Source: Chloroflexota bacterium (lineage in GTDB: Bacteria; Chloroflexota; Dehalococcoidia; Lucifugimonadales; Australimonadaceae). From it: DNA of 6,197 bases. The stretch is from positions 1 through 6,197 of the forward strand of contig JAPPFU010000133.1 of assembly GCA_028875085.1 (NCBI GenBank). The letters are read 5' to 3'. The position numbers and the translations under genes are program-made. The notes beneath the pieces are model-generated. The model saw only the letters and a program-made list of their open reading frames with translations, ran no database searches and was not told the origin of the DNA. Within the stretch, counting starts at the first letter, position 1, and every line of letters begins with the position of its first letter. This document shows positions 5,198 to 6,197 of the stretch, in pieces.

Positions 5198-6061
5198 ATG
5201 TACGCCTCCGCCGCAACCGGGCATAGCGTCGACGTGGACGGCGCCGCCGTCTACTTCGCGCGCGCCGGGTACGGCGAGCCGGTCGTGCTGCTGCACGGCC
5301 TGGGCGAGGCGGGGCTGATATGGCATCCCAACGTCGGCCCGCTAGCCGAGCGCTTCAGCGTGTATGTTCCCGACCTCTGGGGGCACGGACGCTCCGCCGA
5401 CCTAGGCCGCTACGACTTCCTGACGGGAGCGCGCATGGTCACCGGCTTCCTCGACGCGCTCGGCATCGACTCCGCCCACCTGGTCGGCAACTCGCTCGGG
5501 GGGTACGCCGCCGCCGGCGTAGCGATTCACCACCCCGAGCGCGTCCGCTCCCTAGTGCTCGAGGACGCCGGAGGGCTTGGCCGCCGCCTCCCCTTCTTCC
5601 TGCGCCTGATGACGCTGCCCGTGGCGGGCGAGTTCATGGCGGCGCCCCGGCGAGCGAGCATCCGCCGCTTGATGGGCATCGTGCTCCACGACCCCAGCCT
5701 CATTTCGCCCGGCTTCCTCGACGCCCTTGTGGCCGAGCGCAGCCGCCCCGGCAACGCCGAAGCCATGCTCCGCATCCTGCGCTGCGGCGCGAACATCCTC
5801 GGTATGAAGCGGGGCGCAGACATTTCGTCAAAACTCGGCGCCATTCGAGCGCCGACGCTCATCGCGTGGGGGCGGCAAGACCCCATCTTCCCCGTCCGCA
5901 TCGCCGAACGCGCCGCCGGACTCATTCCCAACGCCGTCCTCGATATCTACGACGACTGCGGCCACTGGCCGCACTACGAGCATGCCGATCGCTTCAACGC
6001 TGCCGCCGCCGCTCTGGTCGAGCGCGCCGAGGCGGCGCGCGCCCAAGCCACGGCGGGCTAA
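5198..6061 (+). CDS. Alpha/beta-hydrolase fold protein
   Basis: A 287-residue cytoplasmic hydrolase of the classic alpha/beta fold (Abhydrolase_1 type), resembling esterases and meta-cleavage-product hydrolases such as MhpC/BphD. The oxyanion motif is HGLGE (33-37), then PDLWGHGRS (58-66). The nucleophile elbow GNSLGG (97-102) places Ser99, Asp228 in WGRQDPIFP is the acid, and His256 in CGHWPHYE completes the triad, so it should be active. A helical lid spans about 125-205. There is no signal peptide. The substrate is unknown, since no degradation-pathway genes flank it. I chose the ATG at 5198 because the 28 upstream residues that an ATG at 5114 would add lie across the promoter and the divergent acetyltransferase start. 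Its stop is followed within about 10 nt by repeat copy 3. Confidence 0.92.
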   Translation: MYASAATGHSVDVDGAAVYFARAGYGEPVVLLHGLGEAGLIWHPNVGPLAERFSVYVPDLWGHGRSADLGRYDFLTGARMVTGFLDALGIDSAHLVGNSLGGYAAAGVAIHHPERVRSLVLEDAGGLGRRLPFFLRLMTLPVAGEFMAAPRRASIRRLMGIVLHDPSLISPGFLDALVAERSRPGNAEAMLRILRCGANILGMKRGADISSKLGAIRAPTLIAWGRQDPIFPVRIAERAAGLIPNAVLDIYDDCGHWPHYEHADRFNAAAAALVERAEAARAQATAG

Positions 6062-6069
6062 CTGCCGCT

Positions 6070-6197
6070 TCTTCGTACCCGCCCCGCCCCCAAGAGATGA
6101 AAGAAAGTTTCTTGTGGGGGATAACCCCCCCCCCCCACCCCCCGGGCGGCGGCCCCCCCGCCCAGCACCCGCGAAAAGGCCAAACAGTGAAGTTTAA
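6070..6197 (+). repeat. Palindromic intergenic repeat, copy 3 (diverged, right end cut off)
   Basis: The landmarks of copies 1 and 2 recur in order: CCCCCAAGA at 6087-6095, an A/T-rich palindrome (6101-6113, arms AAGAAA and TTTCTT around one G), CTTGTGGGGG then ATAA and a C run (a 5-bp hairpin), a garbled second C/G hairpin region, and GCGAAAAGG near 6171. The left terminal arm is not recognisable. A 12-base C run (6125-6136) and the loss of the second stem may be real decay or base-calling error near a contig end. The left boundary given is approximate. Confidence 0.65.

Noticed and set aside
5145..5216. Upstream ATG for the acetyltransferase adding 24 residues
   Set aside because: The extension is Arg-rich, overlaps the hydrolase start codon and its promoter, and precedes the normal first strand of the GNAT fold.
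1..6197. CRISPR array or a tRNA/rRNA gene
   Set aside because: The only repeats are three widely spaced 130-155-bp elements with no regular spacers, and no cloverleaf or rRNA-like stretch was seen in the intergenic gaps, each about 200 nt or shorter.

Overview
The window is a very GC-rich bacterial segment (judged by eye, not computed) carrying seven intact protein genes and three copies of one intergenic repeat. There are no tRNA, rRNA, CRISPR or phage genes. The lineage is uncertain. A minimal site-2 protease, the style of the EPSP synthase motifs, high GC and start codons lying only 6-9 nt behind -10-like hexamers fit Chloroflexota (Dehalococcoidia/SAR202-like) best. Deinococcota or Actinomycetota are alternatives. 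Both ends of the window lie inside a copy of the same repeat, as expected for a metagenomic contig broken at repeats.

Layout. 1-139: repeat copy 1, cut by the window start. 145-918 (-): RsuA/RluB-family pseudouridine synthase. 919-1075: divergent promoter region. 1076-4458 (+): a tight four-gene run of an unrecognised alpha/beta protein with an acidic tail, an M50 site-2 protease, aroA (EPSP synthase, shikimate pathway) and gmk (guanylate kinase), with junctions of 35 nt, 4 nt and a 4-nt ATGA overlap. 4459-4661: convergent intergenic region holding repeat copy 2, the only complete copy (154 bp with 16-bp terminal inverted repeats). 4662-5144 (-): GNAT acetyltransferase. 5145-5197: short divergent promoter region. 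5198-6061 (+): alpha/beta-hydrolase. 6062-6197: repeat copy 3, diverged and cut by the window end.

The genes are mostly core metabolism (rRNA modification, chorismate synthesis, GMP to GDP) plus two generic enzymes. No defence or mobile-gene system is visible. The most unusual content is non-coding. The repeat is a palindrome-rich, MITE/REP-like element in three same-orientation copies, each just behind the 3' end of a gene, with two conserved C/G-rich hairpins and an A/T-rich centre that stays palindromic in copies 2 and 3 although its sequence changes. Secondary points are an Arg in place of the near-invariant active-site Lys of AroA, leaderless-type starts shared by three genes, and a strong potential hairpin at the aroA-gmk junction.
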